DNA from: Brevundimonas sp. PAMC22021
GTDB lineage: Bacteria; Pseudomonadota; Alphaproteobacteria; Caulobacterales; Caulobacteraceae
NCBI RefSeq assembly: GCF_019443405.1
Contig: NZ_CP080376.1
Span: forward strand, 1,550,001 to 1,614,000
Direction of reading: 5' to 3'
Length of the DNA stretch: 64,000 nt
Part shown: positions 20,965 to 31,652 of the stretch, one piece after another
Layout of the letters: each line of letters opens with the position of its first letter
Numbering within the stretch: the first letter of the stretch is position 1
Made by a program: the position numbers and the translations under genes
The notes under the pieces: model-generated
The model's input: the letters and a program-made list of their open reading frames with translations, nothing else
Databases searched by the model: none
Told to the model about the DNA's origin: nothing

Positions 20965-21543
20965 TCAGGCCTGAACGCTTGCCTCGTCCAGCGCGGCGTC
21001 GATCGCCTGCGCGACGGCGTCGATGGAACCCATGCCATCGACCTCGGTCAGCTTGCCCTGATGTTCGTAGTAGGGAACCAGCGGCGCCGTGTTGCGGTTG
21101 TAGGCGTCCAGCCGGACCTTGAAGGTCTCGGGATTATCGTCAGCGCGGCCTTGGTCGGCGTAACGCTTGGTGATCCGCTCCAGCAGGGCGGCGTCGTCGA
21201 CCTTGAGGCGCACGACCCCGTCGATCCTGGCGCCGCGCTTTTCCAGCATGGCGTCCAGGGCCTCGGCTTGCGCGACTGTCCGAGGAAAGCCGTCAAAGAT
21301 GGCGCCGCCGGCGGCCTCGGCCTCGGGCAGGCGGTCCTCGATCAGGGCGATCACGATCTCGTCGGACACCAGATCGCCGCGCGCCATGATGGCCTGGCAT
21401 TCCACGCCCAGCGGCGAGCCCGAGGCAATCGCGGCGCGCAGCATGTCGCCGGTGGACAGCTGCACCATGCCGCGCTGCTCCACCAGCCGCTTGGCCTGGG
21501 TGCCCTTGCCCGCCGCGGGCGGTCCGAACAGGATCAGATTCAA
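20965..21543 (-). CDS. adk: Adenylate kinase
   Basis: A 192-aa enzyme interconverting ATP, AMP and ADP. The P-loop is GPPAAGKGTQ at residues 7-16; DGFPRT and the RLDAYNRNT arginine segment are present. The LID is the short form without zinc cysteines, typical of alphaproteobacteria. The start is the TTG at 21543: it begins exactly at the family N-terminus (NLILFGPP) and has GGAGGG six bases upstream. The frame continues upstream without similarity. It follows secY by 34 bases. Confidence 0.96.
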   Translation of the reverse strand: MNLILFGPPAAGKGTQAKRLVEQRGMVQLSTGDMLRAAIASGSPLGVECQAIMARGDLVSDEIVIALIEDRLPEAEAAGGAIFDGFPRTVAQAEALDAMLEKRGARIDGVVRLKVDDAALLERITKRYADQGRADDNPETFKVRLDAYNRNTAPLVPYYEHQGKLTEVDGMGSIDAVAQAIDAALDEASVQA

Positions 21544-21577
21544 GGCTCGCCCTCCCCCAGGCCGGTTCAGTCTTGGA

Positions 21578-22951
21578 TCAGCGCCGCACGACGGCCGGAC
21601 CGCGTCCACGTCCGCGCAGCTTGGCCTTCTTGATCAGCCCTTCGTACTGGTGCGCCAGCAGCTGGGACTGGATCTGCGCCACCGTGTCCATGGTCACCGA
21701 GACCACGATCAGGATGGAGGTGCCGCCGAAGTAGAGGCTGTTGCCCATCTGGGCGACCATGAACTCGGGCAGCAGGCAGACGGCGGTGATGTAGGCCGCG
21801 CCGATTACCGTCAGCCGGGTCAGCACATAGTCGAGATACTCAGCCGTGCGCTTGCCCGGCCGGATGCCCGGCAGGAAGCCGCCGTACTTGCGCAGGTTCT
21901 CGGCCGTGTCCTCCGGATTGAAGGTGATCGAGGTGTAGAAGAAGCAGAAGAAGATGATCAGCGCCGCATACAGCGCCATGAACAGCGGCTGACCGTGCGT
22001 CAGCTGGGCGGTGACCAGCGGCAGCCAGCTCATCCAGCTGGGCAGGTCCGCATTGGCCGTCATGGTGGCGACCGTGGTCGGCAGCATCAGCAGCGACGAG
22101 GCGAAGATCGGCGGAATGACGCCCGCGGTGTTGACCTTCAGCGGCAGGAACGAGCGTTCGCCGCCCGCCATGCGGTTGCCTTCCTGGCGCTTCGGATACT
22201 GGATCAGCAGACGACGCTGGGCCCGTTCCATGAAGACGATGAAGACCACGGTGGCGACAGCCAGCACGGCGATGAACAGAAGGGCGAAGGCCGACATCTG
22301 GCCTTGCTGAGCCAGGCCTAGCAGGCGCGCCACCGTGCCCGGCAGAACCGCGACGATGCCCGCGAAGATGATCAAGGAGATGCCGTTGCCGACGCCGCGC
22401 GCCGTCACCTGCTCGCCCAGCCACATCAGGAACATGGTGCCGCCCGTCAGGGTCACGACGGTCGAGACGATAAAGAAGACGCCCGGCTGATCGACCAGGC
22501 CGGCCTGGGCGTTCAGGCCCGCCGCGATGCCGAAGGACTGGGCCAGCGCCAGGAACACCGTCAGATAACGGGTGTACTGGTTCAGCTGCTTCCTGCCGCT
22601 TTCGCCACCTTCCTTGCGCAGCTTTTCCCACGGCGGATACACCGTGCCCATCAGCTGCACGATGATCGACGCCGAGATGTAGGGCATCACGTTCAGCGCG
22701 AAGATGGCCATGCGCTCGACCGCGCCGCCCGAGAACATGTTGAACATGTCCAGGATGCCGCGCGACTGATCCGGGTTCTGAAAGAACTGCAGGAAAGCCT
22801 GCGAGTTGATCCCCGGGATCGGCACATAGGTCCCGATGCGGTAGACCAGCAGCGCGCCCAGCGTGAACAGCAGGCGCTTGTGCAGCTCGGTCGCCTTGGC
22901 GAACGAGCCCATGTTCATGTTTGCGGCGAGTTGTTCAGCGGCCGAAGCCAT
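21578..22951 (-). CDS. secY: Protein translocase subunit SecY
   Basis: A 457-aa polytopic inner-membrane protein forming the channel of the SecYEG translocon. The conserved start RLLFTLGALLVYRIGTYVPIPGI, the plug region, QLNQYTRYLTVFLA and the basic cytosolic loop QRRLLIQYPKRQEGNRM are present. About ten transmembrane segments can be seen. It sits between rplO and adk, the standard spc operon position. The C-terminal tail is basic (KLRGRGRGPAVVRR). Confidence 0.98.
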   Translation of the reverse strand: MASAAEQLAANMNMGSFAKATELHKRLLFTLGALLVYRIGTYVPIPGINSQAFLQFFQNPDQSRGILDMFNMFSGGAVERMAIFALNVMPYISASIIVQLMGTVYPPWEKLRKEGGESGRKQLNQYTRYLTVFLALAQSFGIAAGLNAQAGLVDQPGVFFIVSTVVTLTGGTMFLMWLGEQVTARGVGNGISLIIFAGIVAVLPGTVARLLGLAQQGQMSAFALLFIAVLAVATVVFIVFMERAQRRLLIQYPKRQEGNRMAGGERSFLPLKVNTAGVIPPIFASSLLMLPTTVATMTANADLPSWMSWLPLVTAQLTHGQPLFMALYAALIIFFCFFYTSITFNPEDTAENLRKYGGFLPGIRPGKRTAEYLDYVLTRLTVIGAAYITAVCLLPEFMVAQMGNSLYFGGTSILIVVSVTMDTVAQIQSQLLAHQYEGLIKKAKLRGRGRGPAVVRR

Positions 22952-23082
22952 TATGCGTCCCCACGACTCTAGAGCCGTCAGATAGGCGGAAAGCGGCGCT
23001 CTTGCGAGGCCGCTTTCGTTCTTTCGTCATCCCGATGTCAATATGGCCACGGTCGCGGCGACCGGGACGACGTGTGCGGATG

Positions 23083-23676
23083 TCAGGCCTGCGCGGCCGT
23101 GCGACGGGCGCGGGCCGAGACCTTGTTCTCGTCGCCGCGCGGCGCCTTGGGAGCCGGCGCCTTGCCCTTGGCGGCGTTGCGCTTCTCGACGCGAGCGGCG
23201 GCCTTGGCTTCGGCCTCGATGCGCTGCTGCGTCACCGAGCCGCCGGCGGCTTCAATCGCCTTGACCGCGCCGGCCGAGGCCGACCACACGACCAGGTTCA
23301 GCTTGGCCGACAGTTCGCCCGTGCCGAGCACGCGCACGCCGTCCTTGGCGCGGCGCAGCACGCCGGCGGCCACCAGGGCCTCGCCGTTGATCTCGGCCGA
23401 CGCGTCCAGCTTGCCGCCGTCGACGGCTTCCTGGAGACGCCACAGGTTGACCTCGGCCAGCTTCAAGGCGTTCGGATTGTTGAAGCCGCGCTTGGGCATG
23501 CGCATGTACAGCGGCATCTGGCCGCCTTCAAAGCCCAGCAGCGACACGCCCGTGCGGGACTTCTGGCCCTTGACGCCGCGGCCGGAGGTCTTGCCCTTGC
23601 CCGAGCCCGGGCCGCGGCCGACCCGCATGCGCTTCTTGTGCGCGCCTTCGTTGTCGCGGATTTCGTTCAGTTTCAT
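23083..23676 (-). CDS. rplO: 50S ribosomal protein L15
   Basis: A 197-aa large-subunit protein. The start [15 protein letters not shown] and the glycine-rich [15 protein letters not shown] motif identify L15. It is longer than the usual 145-160 aa because of an Ala/Lys-rich C-terminal extension of about 45 residues. ATG 23676 is the family start; the frame is open 32 codons further into the preceding repeat. The 173-base gap to rpmD holds a palindromic repeat. Confidence 0.96.
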   Translation of the reverse strand: MKLNEIRDNEGAHKKRMRVGRGPGSGKGKTSGRGVKGQKSRTGVSLLGFEGGQMPLYMRMPKRGFNNPNALKLAEVNLWRLQEAVDGGKLDASAEINGEALVAAGVLRRAKDGVRVLGTGELSAKLNLVVWSASAGAVKAIEAAGGSVTQQRIEAEAKAAARVEKRNAAKGKAPAPKAPRGDENKVSARARRTAAQA

Positions 23677-23738
23677 GTGCCTGATCCTTTCGGGTTCTAG
23701 CGCCCGCTGCAGGCAGCGGACTCGGCGTTCAAAAAGAA

Positions 23739-23832
23739 AGTGGCGAGTGGAGAGTGACGCGTAACGAGTCAAGAAAAATCGGCTGAACCGACCTCTACCT
23801 GCTCGTCACTCGCCGCCCGCCACTCGCCACTC
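23739..23832. repeat. Inverted GAGTGGC-type palindromic repeat
   Basis: Two arms rich in GTGGCGAGTGG / CCACTCGCCAC units face each other: 23740-23770 (with GAGTGACGCGTAACGAGTC) and 23801-23832 (with GCTCGTCACTCGCC). About 30 bases lie between them. The element fills the rplO-rpmD intergenic region inside the spc operon and can fold into a long hairpin. Its arms closely resemble the element at 46933-47089. Confidence 0.7.
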
Positions 23833-23849
23833 CGCGTAGCGAAACAGTC

Positions 23850-24038
23850 TTACTTCTCGACCACTTCCACCAGGTGGTGGACCTTGGCGATCATGCCGCG
23901 CACCGAAGGAGTGTCCTCCAGCGTGGATTCGCGGCCCATGCGGTTCAGGCCCAGGCCCACCAGGGTGGCGCGCTGGTCGTTCTTGCGGCGGATCGGCGAG
24001 CCGGTCTGCTTGATGGTGACGGTGTTGTTCTCGGCCAT
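23850..24038 (-). CDS. rpmD: 50S ribosomal protein L30
   Basis: A 62-aa large-subunit protein. The segments [21 protein letters not shown] and [20 protein letters not shown] match bacterial L30. It follows rpsE by 5 bases. Its stop lies 18 bases before the palindromic repeat that separates it from rplO. Confidence 0.96.
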   Translation of the reverse strand: MAENNTVTIKQTGSPIRRKNDQRATLVGLGLNRMGRESTLEDTPSVRGMIAKVHHLVEVVEK

Positions 24039-24043
24039 GTCTA

Positions 24044-24649
24044 TCAGCCCTCGATGGCTTCAGGCGCCGAGGCGCCGTCGTTGCGACGACCCATCAGGTC
24101 CGCGACCTTCTTGCCGCGCTTGGACGCGACCTGGCGGGGCGAAGACTGGACCTTCAGCGCTTCAAACGTCGCACGGATCATGTTGTAGGGGTTCGACGAG
24201 CCGGTCGACTTGCCCACGACGTCCTGGACGCCGAGGGTTTCGAGGACCGCGCGCATCGGACCGCCCGCGATGACGCCGGTCCCGGGAGGGGCCGCGCGCA
24301 TCATGATCTTGCCGGCGCCCCAACGGCCGTTGCCGTCGTGGTGCAGGGTGCGGTTCTCGCGCAGCGGAACGCGGATCATCGTCTTCTTGGCTTCTTCGGT
24401 CGCCTTGCGGATGGCTTCCGGCACTTCGCGCGCCTTGCCGTGACCGAAGCCGACGCGGCCCTTGCCGTCGCCGACGACCATCAGGGCCGCGAACGAGAAG
24501 CGACGGCCGCCCTTCACGGTGGCGGCGACGCGGTTGATGTGCACCAGCTTCTCGACGATGTCCGACTCCGGACCATCGACGGGAGCGTTGCGGTTGTCAC
24601 GACGGTTGCGATCGTTGCCGCCGCCGCCGCGTTGGGGTTGATGCGCCAT
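24044..24649 (-). CDS. rpsE: 30S ribosomal protein S5
   Basis: A 201-aa small-subunit protein needed for decoding accuracy. The core begins [19 protein letters not shown], followed by [26 protein letters not shown], both diagnostic. There is a Gln/Asn/Arg/Gly-rich N-terminal extension of about 30 residues before the core. It lies 12 bases after rplR. Confidence 0.97.
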   Translation of the reverse strand: MAHQPQRGGGGNDRNRRDNRNAPVDGPESDIVEKLVHINRVAATVKGGRRFSFAALMVVGDGKGRVGFGHGKAREVPEAIRKATEEAKKTMIRVPLRENRTLHHDGNGRWGAGKIMMRAAPPGTGVIAGGPMRAVLETLGVQDVVGKSTGSSNPYNMIRATFEALKVQSSPRQVASKRGKKVADLMGRRNDGASAPEAIEG

Positions 24650-24661
24650 GCTTCGCGTCCC

Positions 24662-25018
24662 TTAGAAGTTCAGGCCGGCTTCGCGCGCGGCGTCCGCCAG
24701 GGCCTTGACCCGGCCGTGATAGATGTAGCCGCCGCGGTCGAAGACCACCTCGGTGACGCCCTTCTCGATGGCCCGCTCGGCGATCAGCTTGCCGATCGCG
24801 GCAGCCGATGCGACGTCCGAGCCCTTGGAGCCCTTGCCGCCTTCCAGCGACGAGGCGGCCGCGACCGTCACGCCCTGGGCGTCGTCGATGACCTGGGCCG
24901 AGATGTTCTTGTCCGAGCGGTGCACCGAAAGGCGCAGACGGCCGTTGGCGACGGCCTTCAGGCGACGGCGGTTGCGCTCGGCGCGGCGCTTGGCTTGCTG
25001 TTGAAGAGAGAGAGCCAT
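24662..25018 (-). CDS. rplR: 50S ribosomal protein L18
   Basis: A 118-aa 5S rRNA-binding protein. [29 protein letters not shown] and the C-terminal [26 protein letters not shown] match L18 throughout. It follows rplF by 3 bases. Confidence 0.97.
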   Translation of the reverse strand: MALSLQQQAKRRAERNRRRLKAVANGRLRLSVHRSDKNISAQVIDDAQGVTVAAASSLEGGKGSKGSDVASAAAIGKLIAERAIEKGVTEVVFDRGGYIYHGRVKALADAAREAGLNF

Positions 25019-25021
25019 GAC

Positions 25022-25555
25022 TTACTTCTTCTTGCCTTCCTTGCGGCGCACCGTCTCGCCCTGGTAGCGCACGCCCTTGCCCTTGTAGGGCTCCGGCGGA
25101 CGCAGCTTGCGGATCACCGCGGCGATCTGGCCTACGGCCTGCTTGTCCGAGCCCGAGATCTTGATCTCGGTCTGCTTGGGCACCGCAAAGGTCACGCCGG
25201 CCGGCGGATCGATGTCCACCTCGTGCGAGAAGCCCAGCTGCAGCGACAGGGCTTGGCCCTTCATCGCTGCGCGGTAGCCCACGCCGACCAGTTCCAGCGT
25301 CTTGTCGAAGCCTTCGGTCACGCCGGTCACCATGTTGGCGACCAGGGTGCGCGACAGGCCCCACATGGCGTTGGCGCGTTGGCTGTCCGAGCGCGGGGTC
25401 AGCGACAGGCCGTCGCCGTCCTGCGCCACTTCGATCTCGTCGGCGACGGTCCAGGAGCGTTCGCCCTTGGGACCCTTCACCGTGATGGTCTGGCCGTCGA
25501 GCGTGACGTTCACGCCCTTCGGCACAGTGATGGTTTTCTTGCCGATACGGGACAT
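25022..25555 (-). CDS. rplF: 50S ribosomal protein L6
   Basis: A 177-aa large-subunit protein near the GTPase centre. The start [14 protein letters not shown] and the end [17 protein letters not shown] are diagnostic. I use ATG 25555; the frame is open 14 codons upstream into rpsH. The gap to rpsH is one base, suggesting coupled translation. Confidence 0.97.
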   Translation of the reverse strand: MSRIGKKTITVPKGVNVTLDGQTITVKGPKGERSWTVADEIEVAQDGDGLSLTPRSDSQRANAMWGLSRTLVANMVTGVTEGFDKTLELVGVGYRAAMKGQALSLQLGFSHEVDIDPPAGVTFAVPKQTEIKISGSDKQAVGQIAAVIRKLRPPEPYKGKGVRYQGETVRRKEGKKK

Positions 25556-25556
25556 C

Positions 25557-25955
25557 TTAGTAGACCCTGCAGAGGACTTCGCCGCCGACGTTCGCATCGC
25601 GAGCGGCGGCGTCCGACATGACGCCCTTGGACGTCGAAAGGATCGAGATGCCCAGGCCGTTCTTGATCGGCTTCAGGTCGCCGATCGCCGAATAGACGCG
25701 GCGGCCGGGCTTCGACACGCGGGCGATCTCGGCGATCACCGGCTGGCCGTCGAAATACTTCAGCTCGATCTCGAACTGCGGGAACTCGCCCGGGTTCTGA
25801 ACCAGGTTGTAGCCGCGGATGTAGCCTTCGTCCTGCAGCACGTCGAGGACGCGCTGGCGCAGACGCGAGGCCGGGGTCAGCACCTTGGAACGCTTGCGGG
25901 TCGCGGCGTTTTTGATGCGAGCGATCATGTCGCTCAGGGGATCGTTGATCATCAT
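25557..25955 (-). CDS. rpsH: 30S ribosomal protein S8
   Basis: A 132-aa rRNA-binding protein that nucleates the central domain of 16S rRNA; in E. coli it also represses the spc operon. The N-terminal [13 protein letters not shown] and the C-terminal [20 protein letters not shown] are typical. It lies 15 bases after rpsN and one base before rplF. Confidence 0.97.
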   Translation of the reverse strand: MMINDPLSDMIARIKNAATRKRSKVLTPASRLRQRVLDVLQDEGYIRGYNLVQNPGEFPQFEIELKYFDGQPVIAEIARVSKPGRRVYSAIGDLKPIKNGLGISILSTSKGVMSDAAARDANVGGEVLCRVY

Positions 25956-25970
25956 GACTGTCGTCTCCCC

Positions 25971-26276
25971 TTACCAGCTCGACTTCGTCAGGCCGGGGAT
26001 CTGCCCCAGGTTGCCGAGTTCGCGCAGCGCGATCCGGCTCATCTTGAGCTTGCGGTAGAACGCGCGCGGGCGGCCGGTCACTTCGCAGCGGTTGCGAATG
26101 CGGTTCGGCGCGGAGTTCCGCGGCAGTTCCGCCAGCTTGAGGCGCGCGTCGAAGCGCTCCTCCAGCGGCAAGCTCTCGTCGTTGGCGGTCGCCTTCAGGG
26201 CTTCCCGCTTCGCGGCATACTTCGCAACCAGGGCCTTGACGGCTTCGTTGCGGTTTACGGCGCTCTTCTTAGCCAT
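25971..26276 (-). CDS. rpsN: 30S ribosomal protein S14 (zinc-free type)
   Basis: A 101-aa small-subunit protein. The length and the C-terminal [20 protein letters not shown] identify S14. The zinc-binding CxxC pairs of the short form are absent, so this is the longer zinc-independent type. It follows rplE by 19 bases. Confidence 0.96.
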   Translation of the reverse strand: MAKKSAVNRNEAVKALVAKYAAKREALKATANDESLPLEERFDARLKLAELPRNSAPNRIRNRCEVTGRPRAFYRKLKMSRIALRELGNLGQIPGLTKSSW

Positions 26277-26295
26277 TGTTCTCTTCCCTTCCCGC

Positions 26296-26856
26296 TCAGT
26301 TCGTCACGAACGGGAACTTGAACTCGCTGAGGAGAGCCTTGGCTTCCTCATCGGTCTTGGCCGTGGTGCAGACAACGATGTCCATGCCCCACATCTGATC
26401 AATCTGGTCGTAGTTGATCTCCGGGAACACGATGTGCTCCTTCAGACCGGTGGCGTAGTTGCCGCGACCGTCGAACGAGGTGCCCTTCAGGCCGCGGAAA
26501 TCCTTCACCCGCGGCAGGGCGATCGTGATGAACCGGTCCAGGAACTCGTACATCTGGTCGCCGCGCAGCGTGACCTTGCCGCCGATGACCATGCCTTCAC
26601 GCAGCTTGAAGCCGGCGATGGAGTTGCGGGCCTTGGTCGGCACCGCCTTCTGGCCGGCGATGGACGACAGGTCCTTGAGGGCGGCGTTCGCCTTCTTGGA
26701 GTCGGCCACGGCTTCGCCGATGCCCATGTTCAGGACGATCTTGTCCAGCTTCGGCACCTGCATCTCGTTGGTGTAGCCGAACTTTTCCTTCATCACCTGG
26801 CGGATGCGCGCCTGGTATTCGCCCTTGAGGCGAGGCGTGTACTTCTCGGTAGCCAT
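26296..26856 (-). CDS. rplE: 50S ribosomal protein L5
   Basis: A 186-aa 5S rRNA-binding protein. [28 protein letters not shown] and GVKDFRG-like ([19 protein letters not shown]) segments are diagnostic. Its start overlaps the rplX stop by one base. Confidence 0.97.
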   Translation of the reverse strand: MATEKYTPRLKGEYQARIRQVMKEKFGYTNEMQVPKLDKIVLNMGIGEAVADSKKANAALKDLSSIAGQKAVPTKARNSIAGFKLREGMVIGGKVTLRGDQMYEFLDRFITIALPRVKDFRGLKGTSFDGRGNYATGLKEHIVFPEINYDQIDQMWGMDIVVCTTAKTDEEAKALLSEFKFPFVTN

Positions 26857-27164
26857 CAGATGACGTCTCCGGTCGTCTTGGCGAAGCGGACCTTCTTGCC
26901 GTCTTCGTCGCGGAAGCCGACGCGGCTCGCCTTGCCGTTGGCGTCGGCGACCGCGACGTTCGACAGGTGAAGCGAGGCTTCCTTGTTCTTGATGCCGCCT
27001 TGCGGGTCAGCCTGGCTCGGGCGCGTGTGGCGCTGAACCATGTTGACGCCTTCAACGACGACGCGGTTTTCGGTCGGCAGGACGCGCAGCACGTTGCCCG
27101 TGCGGCCCTTGTCCTTACCGGTCAGGACGACGACGCGGTCGCCCTTCTTGATCTTGGCGGCCAT
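26856..27164 (-). CDS. rplX: 50S ribosomal protein L24
   Basis: A 102-aa assembly-initiator protein with the KOW motif at the N-terminus ([22 protein letters not shown]). [16 protein letters not shown] follows, as in other L24 proteins. It is one base from rplN and overlaps rplE by one base. Confidence 0.97.
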   Translation of the reverse strand: MAAKIKKGDRVVVLTGKDKGRTGNVLRVLPTENRVVVEGVNMVQRHTRPSQADPQGGIKNKEASLHLSNVAVADANGKASRVGFRDEDGKKVRFAKTTGDVI

Positions 27165-27165
27165 G

Positions 27166-27534
27166 TTACAGGACCTCCGGAGCCAGCGAGATGATCTTCA
27201 TGTGGTTCTTGGCGCGCAGTTCGCGAGGAACCGGGCCAAAGATCCGCGTGCCGACCGGCTCGTTCTGCTTGTTGACGATGACGGCGGCCGACTTGTCGAA
27301 GCGGATGACCGAGCCGTCCTTGCGCTGGATGTCCTTGGCGGTGCGCACGACGATGGCGCGCACGACGTCGCCCTTCTTCACGCGGCCGCGCGGAATGGCT
27401 TCCTTGACGGAAGCGACGATGGTGTCGCCGATCGAGGCGTAGCGGCGCTTGGAGCCGCCCAACACCTTGATGCACATGACCCGGCGCGCGCCCGAATTGT
27501 CGGCCACTTCCAGGTTAGTTTGCATCTGGATCAT
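27166..27534 (-). CDS. rplN: 50S ribosomal protein L14
   Basis: A 122-aa large-subunit protein, first gene of the classical spc segment. [19 protein letters not shown] and the end [19 protein letters not shown] are diagnostic. It lies 18 bases after rpsQ with no sign of a separate terminator, so the S10 and spc segments are probably co-transcribed. Confidence 0.97.
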   Translation of the reverse strand: MIQMQTNLEVADNSGARRVMCIKVLGGSKRRYASIGDTIVASVKEAIPRGRVKKGDVVRAIVVRTAKDIQRKDGSVIRFDKSAAVIVNKQNEPVGTRIFGPVPRELRAKNHMKIISLAPEVL

Positions 27535-27552
27535 TTGATCAGATCCTTCTGA

Positions 27553-27795
27553 TTACGAGGCCGAAGCCGGGGAAAGGACTTCCCAGCGCTTCAGCTTGGA
27601 CTTCGGGGCGCACTCGACGATGCGAGCGACGTCGCCGACCTTGAGCGCGTTGGCTTCGTCGTGCGCGTGGTACTTCTTCGAAAGACGCACGGTCTTCTTC
27701 AGAACGGGGTGCAGCAGGGTGCGCTCCACCTTCACGACGACGGTCTTCTCGCCCTTGTCGGAGACGACCACGCCTTCAAGAATTCGCTTGGGCAT
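27553..27795 (-). CDS. rpsQ: 30S ribosomal protein S17
   Basis: An 80-aa primary 16S rRNA-binding protein. [20 protein letters not shown] and [19 protein letters not shown] are typical. I use ATG 27795; the frame is open 25 codons upstream into rpmC without similarity. It is 10 bases after rpmC. Confidence 0.96.
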   Translation of the reverse strand: MPKRILEGVVVSDKGEKTVVVKVERTLLHPVLKKTVRLSKKYHAHDEANALKVGDVARIVECAPKSKLKRWEVLSPASAS

Positions 27796-27805
27796 ATTCG
27801 TTTCC

Positions 27806-28003
27806 TTACGAGGCCGACCGCTTCTCACGCAAAAGCGTCGAGATGCGGGCGATGTCTTTGCGCACTTCACCCACGCGGTGGGTCTTTTCCATCTGGCCGG
27901 TGGCCGCCTGGAAGCGCAGGTTGAACTGTTCCTTCTTGAGCCGCAGCAGCTCGTCGGACAGCTGGTCCGGGGTCTGGCCCCGGAGATCGGCGATCTTGGT
28001 CAT
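27806..28003 (-). CDS. rpmC: 50S ribosomal protein L29
   Basis: A 65-aa helical protein at the peptide exit tunnel. [27 protein letters not shown] is diagnostic of L29. Its start overlaps the rplP stop by one base. Confidence 0.96.
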   Translation of the reverse strand: MTKIADLRGQTPDQLSDELLRLKKEQFNLRFQAATGQMEKTHRVGEVRKDIARISTLLREKRSAS

Positions 28004-28443
28004 CAGGCCGCTTCCTCAGCGAGAGCGATGCCGGCGTCGAGACGGGTCACGACCTTGGTGCGAACCGGCAGCTTGGCGGCGCCGAGACGCAGCGCCTCGC
28101 GGGCGATGTCGTCGGCCACGCCGTCGATTTCAAACAGGATGCGACCCGGGTGGCAACGCGCGGCCCAGTGGTCAACGGCGCCCTTGCCCTTGCCCATCCG
28201 CACTTCGGCCGGCTTGCCGGTGACCGGCAGGTCGGGGAACACGCGGATCCACACCCGGCCCTGACGCTTCATCTGGCGGGTGATCGCGCGGCGAGCCGCC
28301 TCGATCTGACGCGCGGTGATGCGTTCCGGCTCCAGCGTCTTCAGGCCGTAGGAGCCGAAGTTCAGCGAGAAACCGCCCTTGGCGGCGCCGTGAATGCGGC
28401 CCTTGAAGGCCTTGCGGTACTTGGTCTTCTTCGGTTGCAACAT
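28003..28443 (-). CDS. rplP: 50S ribosomal protein L16
   Basis: A 146-aa protein near the tRNA-binding A site. [18 protein letters not shown] and the glycine-rich [22 protein letters not shown] are typical L16 sequences. It follows rpsC by 3 bases. Confidence 0.97.
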   Translation of the reverse strand: MLQPKKTKYRKAFKGRIHGAAKGGFSLNFGSYGLKTLEPERITARQIEAARRAITRQMKRQGRVWIRVFPDLPVTGKPAEVRMGKGKGAVDHWAARCHPGRILFEIDGVADDIAREALRLGAAKLPVRTKVVTRLDAGIALAEEAA

Positions 28444-28446
28444 GAC

Positions 28447-29202
28447 TTAGCTCTCACGTCCCCGATCGCGACGCGGACCGCGGTCGCCACGGGGGCCGCC
28501 GCGTTCGCGGCCTTCGTTCGACGACGGACCCGAAGCTTCCTGGGCCCAGCGCTTGTCCTGGGCCATCGGGTCGTGCTCCAGCACCTCGCCCTTGAACACC
28601 CAGACCTTGACGCCAATGATGCCGTAGGTCGTCTTGGCTTCGTAGAAGCCGTAGTCGATGTCGGCGCGCAGGGTGTGCAGCGGCACGCGGCCTTCGCGAT
28701 ACCACTCCATCCGCGCGATTTCCGCGCCGCCCAGGCGACCCGAGACGTTCATCCGGATGCCCTTGGCGCCCAGACGCATGGCCGATTGCATCGAACGCTT
28801 CATGGCGCGGCGGAAGGCCACGCGACGCTCGAGCTGCTGGGCGATGTTCTCGGCCACCAGTTGTGCATCGACTTCCGGCTTGCGCACTTCAACGATGTTC
28901 AGGTGAACTTCGCCTTCGCTGCGGGCCGAGATGTCCTTGCGGAGCTTCTCGATGTCGGCGCCCTTCTTGCCGATCACGACGCCCGGACGGGCGGCGTAGA
29001 TGGTGATACGGCATTTCTTGTGCGGGCGCTCGATGATGATGCGCGACACGCCGGCGGCCGACAGGCGCTCCCGAAGCCACTCGCGCAGCTTCAGGTCCTG
29101 GTGCAGCAGGCGGGCGTAGTCGGCGCCGCCGGCGAACCAGCGGCTGTCCCACGTGCGGTTCACGCCGAGGCGCAGACCGATCGGATTGATTTTCTGACCC
29201 AT
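28447..29202 (-). CDS. rpsC: 30S ribosomal protein S3
   Basis: A 251-aa small-subunit protein at the mRNA entry channel. [12 protein letters not shown] at the start, the KH-domain segment [14 protein letters not shown] and the C-terminal [17 protein letters not shown] stretch are diagnostic. The tail of about 35 residues is rich in Arg, Gly and Asp. It overlaps rplV by one base. Confidence 0.97.
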   Translation of the reverse strand: MGQKINPIGLRLGVNRTWDSRWFAGGADYARLLHQDLKLREWLRERLSAAGVSRIIIERPHKKCRITIYAARPGVVIGKKGADIEKLRKDISARSEGEVHLNIVEVRKPEVDAQLVAENIAQQLERRVAFRRAMKRSMQSAMRLGAKGIRMNVSGRLGGAEIARMEWYREGRVPLHTLRADIDYGFYEAKTTYGIIGVKVWVFKGEVLEHDPMAQDKRWAQEASGPSSNEGRERGGPRGDRGPRRDRGRES

Positions 29203-29582
29203 CAGGCGGCCTCGCCGGCTTCACGGACCACGATGGTGATCTCGCTGAACGGTTTCAGGATGCGCGACGAGCGGCCGCGAGCGCGGCTCGCGAAACGCTT
29301 CATCACCAGGTTCTTGCCCACAAAGGCCTCGGCGACAACCAGGTTGTCGATGTCGAGGTTGTGGTTGTTCTCGGCGTTGGACACGGCCGAATACAGCACC
29401 TTGCGCACGTCGGTGGCGATGCGCTTGCGGCTGAACTCCAGCTCGTTCAGCGCCTTTTGCACCGGCATGCCGCGGATCGAGGCGGCCACCAGATTCAGCT
29501 TCTGAGGGCTGATGCGGACGTTGACCAGCTTGGCGCGGGCTTCGGTCGGGGACACCCGACGTTCGTTCTTGGACTGGGCCAT
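29202..29582 (-). CDS. rplV: 50S ribosomal protein L22
   Basis: A 126-aa protein whose extended loop lines the peptide exit tunnel. [22 protein letters not shown] and the loop end [22 protein letters not shown] identify it. It follows rpsS by 4 bases. Confidence 0.97.
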   Translation of the reverse strand: MAQSKNERRVSPTEARAKLVNVRISPQKLNLVAASIRGMPVQKALNELEFSRKRIATDVRKVLYSAVSNAENNHNLDIDNLVVAEAFVGKNLVMKRFASRARGRSSRILKPFSEITIVVREAGEAA

Positions 29583-29586
29583 CGGA

Positions 29587-29865
29587 TTACTTCCTCTTGG
29601 CCTTCTTGTCCGCCGCGTGGCCCGGGAAGTTCCGGGTCGGGGCGAACTCGCCGAACTTCATGCCGACCATCTCTTCCGAGACCGACACGGGAACGTGCTT
29701 CTGGCCATTGTGCACGCCGAACGTCAGACCGACGAACTGCGGCAGGATGGTGGAGCGGCGCGACCAGGTCTTGATCACGTCCTTGCGGCCCGACGTTTGA
29801 ACGGCGTCGGCCTTCTTGAGCAGATACCCGTCGACAAACGGGCCTTTCCAGGAGGAGCGGGCCAT
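29587..29865 (-). CDS. rpsS: 30S ribosomal protein S19
   Basis: A 92-aa small-subunit head protein. [19 protein letters not shown] and [15 protein letters not shown] are diagnostic. I use ATG 29865, two bases after the rplB stop; the longer frame reaches into rplB. Confidence 0.97.
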   Translation of the reverse strand: MARSSWKGPFVDGYLLKKADAVQTSGRKDVIKTWSRRSTILPQFVGLTFGVHNGQKHVPVSVSEEMVGMKFGEFAPTRNFPGHAADKKAKRK

Positions 29866-29867
29866 TC

Positions 29868-30704
29868 TTAGCGAGCCTTCTTCACGTGGCGGGTACGGAT
29901 AATGAACTTGTCCGTAGCCTTGTTCTTGCGGGTGCGGGTGCCCTTGGTGTCCTTGCCCCACGGCGTGACCGGCGTGCGGCCGCCCGAGGTCCGGCCTTCA
30001 CCACCACCGTGCGGGTGGTCGATCGGGTTCATGGCGACGCCGCGGACGTGCGGACGGAAGCCCATGTGGCGCTTGCGACCGGCCTTGCCCAGGTTCTGGT
30101 TCATGTGGTCGGGGTTGGAAACCGCGCCCACCGTGGCGATGCAGCCGTCCAGGACCATGCGCAGCTCGCCCGAGCCGAGACGGATCTGGGCGTAGCCCTG
30201 ATCGCGGCCGACCAGCTGGGCGTAGGCGCCAGCCGAACGGGCCAGCTGGGCGCCCTTGCCCGGCTTCATCTCGATGTTGTGGATGATCGTACCCACGGGC
30301 ATCGAGCGCAGCGGCATGGCGTTGCCCGGCTTCACGTCGACCTTTTCACCGGCGACGACTTGGTCGCCAGCCTTCAGGCGCTGCGGCGCGATGATGTAGG
30401 TCTTCTCGCCGTCCTCGTAGGTCACGAGCGCGATGAACGCCGTGCGGTTCGGGTCATACTCCAGACGCTCGACCGTGCCGACCGCGTCGAACTTGCGACG
30501 CTTGAAGTCGATCTTGCGGTACAGGGTCTTGGCGCCGCCGCCGCGGAAGCGAACGGCCACGCGACCGCCCTGCCCGCGTCCGCCCGACTTGGTCAGGCCT
30601 TCGGTCAGCGACTTCTCCGGGCGGCCCTTGTGCAGCTCGGAACGGTCGACCAGCACCAGGGCGCGGCGGCCCGGCGACGTCGGATTGTAAGTCTTCAAGG
30701 CCAT
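29868..30704 (-). CDS. rplB: 50S ribosomal protein L2
   Basis: A 278-aa protein essential for the peptidyl transferase region. [35 protein letters not shown] start, and the highly conserved [22 protein letters not shown] loop near residues 220-240. It follows rplW by 4 bases. Confidence 0.98.
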   Translation of the reverse strand: MALKTYNPTSPGRRALVLVDRSELHKGRPEKSLTEGLTKSGGRGQGGRVAVRFRGGGAKTLYRKIDFKRRKFDAVGTVERLEYDPNRTAFIALVTYEDGEKTYIIAPQRLKAGDQVVAGEKVDVKPGNAMPLRSMPVGTIIHNIEMKPGKGAQLARSAGAYAQLVGRDQGYAQIRLGSGELRMVLDGCIATVGAVSNPDHMNQNLGKAGRKRHMGFRPHVRGVAMNPIDHPHGGGEGRTSGGRTPVTPWGKDTKGTRTRKNKATDKFIIRTRHVKKAR

Positions 30705-30708
30705 CTGA

Positions 30709-31014
30709 TCAGAGCCCCGTGGTGACGTCGATCGACTGGCCTTCAGCCAGCGTCACGATCGCTTTTTTGATGTCGACGCGGCGACCCAGGATGCCCCGGA
30801 ACCGCTTGGTCTTGCCCTTTTGAACCAGGGTGTTGACCTTGAGGACGTTGACCTTGAACAGGCTTTCGACCGCCGCGGCGATCTCGTCCTTGGTCGCGGT
30901 GTCGGCGACGCGGAAGACGACCTTGTTCTGCTCCGACAGGATCGTGGCCTTTTCGGTGATCACCGGAGCCAGGATGGTGTCGTAGTGCTTGGCGGTGGGT
31001 TGAGCGCCGGCCAT
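30709..31014 (-). CDS. rplW: 50S ribosomal protein L23
   Basis: A 101-aa protein at the tunnel exit that docks trigger factor and [29 protein letters not shown] is diagnostic. Its start overlaps the rplD stop by one base. Confidence 0.97.
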   Translation of the reverse strand: MAGAQPTAKHYDTILAPVITEKATILSEQNKVVFRVADTATKDEIAAAVESLFKVNVLKVNTLVQKGKTKRFRGILGRRVDIKKAIVTLAEGQSIDVTTGL

Positions 31015-31652
31015 TACGCGGCCTCCTTCTCAGAGAAGCGCGCCTCGATCGCCTCGATGGCGGCCTTGGTCAGCACCAGCTTGTCCGCGCGCAGGATGTC
31101 ATAGACGTTCAGGCCGGCGTTCGGCAGCACGTCGATGTACGGGATGTTGCGCGCCGCCAGGCCGAAGTTCACGTCGACTTCCGGACCGGCGATGATCAGG
31201 GCCTTGGCCCATCCCAGCTTGCCGAAGGCGTCTCGCAGAGCCGCGGTCTTGGCGTTCTCGACGTTCAGGGCGTCGACAACGACCAGATCGCCGGCCTTGG
31301 CCTTGGACGACAGGGCGTGACGCAGGGCCAGGGCGCGAACCTTCTTGGGCAGGTCATAGCCGTGGTCACGGACAACCGGACCAAAGGCGCGCGAGCCGCC
31401 GACGAACTGCGGTGCACGACGCGAGCCGTGACGAGCGCCGCCGGTGCCCTTTTGCTTGTACATCTTCTTGCCCGTACGAGAGTTCTCGTTGCGGGTCTGG
31501 ACCTTGTGCGTGCCGGCGCGGCGCTTGGCCAGCTGCCAGTTCACGGTGCGGGCCAGCAGGTCGCCGCGGATGTCCGAGATGCCGAAAACGGCGTCCGACA
31601 GTTCCACGTCGCCGGCCGCGCCGCCGTCGAGCTTGATGACAGAGAGTTTCAT
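31014..31652 (-). CDS. rplD: 50S ribosomal protein L4
   Basis: A 212-aa protein whose loop reaches the exit tunnel; in E. coli L4 also represses the S10 operon. [18 protein letters not shown] is the diagnostic loop. It overlaps rplC and rplW by one base each. Confidence 0.97.
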   Translation of the reverse strand: MKLSVIKLDGGAAGDVELSDAVFGISDIRGDLLARTVNWQLAKRRAGTHKVQTRNENSRTGKKMYKQKGTGGARHGSRRAPQFVGGSRAFGPVVRDHGYDLPKKVRALALRHALSSKAKAGDLVVVDALNVENAKTAALRDAFGKLGWAKALIIAGPEVDVNFGLAARNIPYIDVLPNAGLNVYDILRADKLVLTKAAIEAIEARFSEKEAA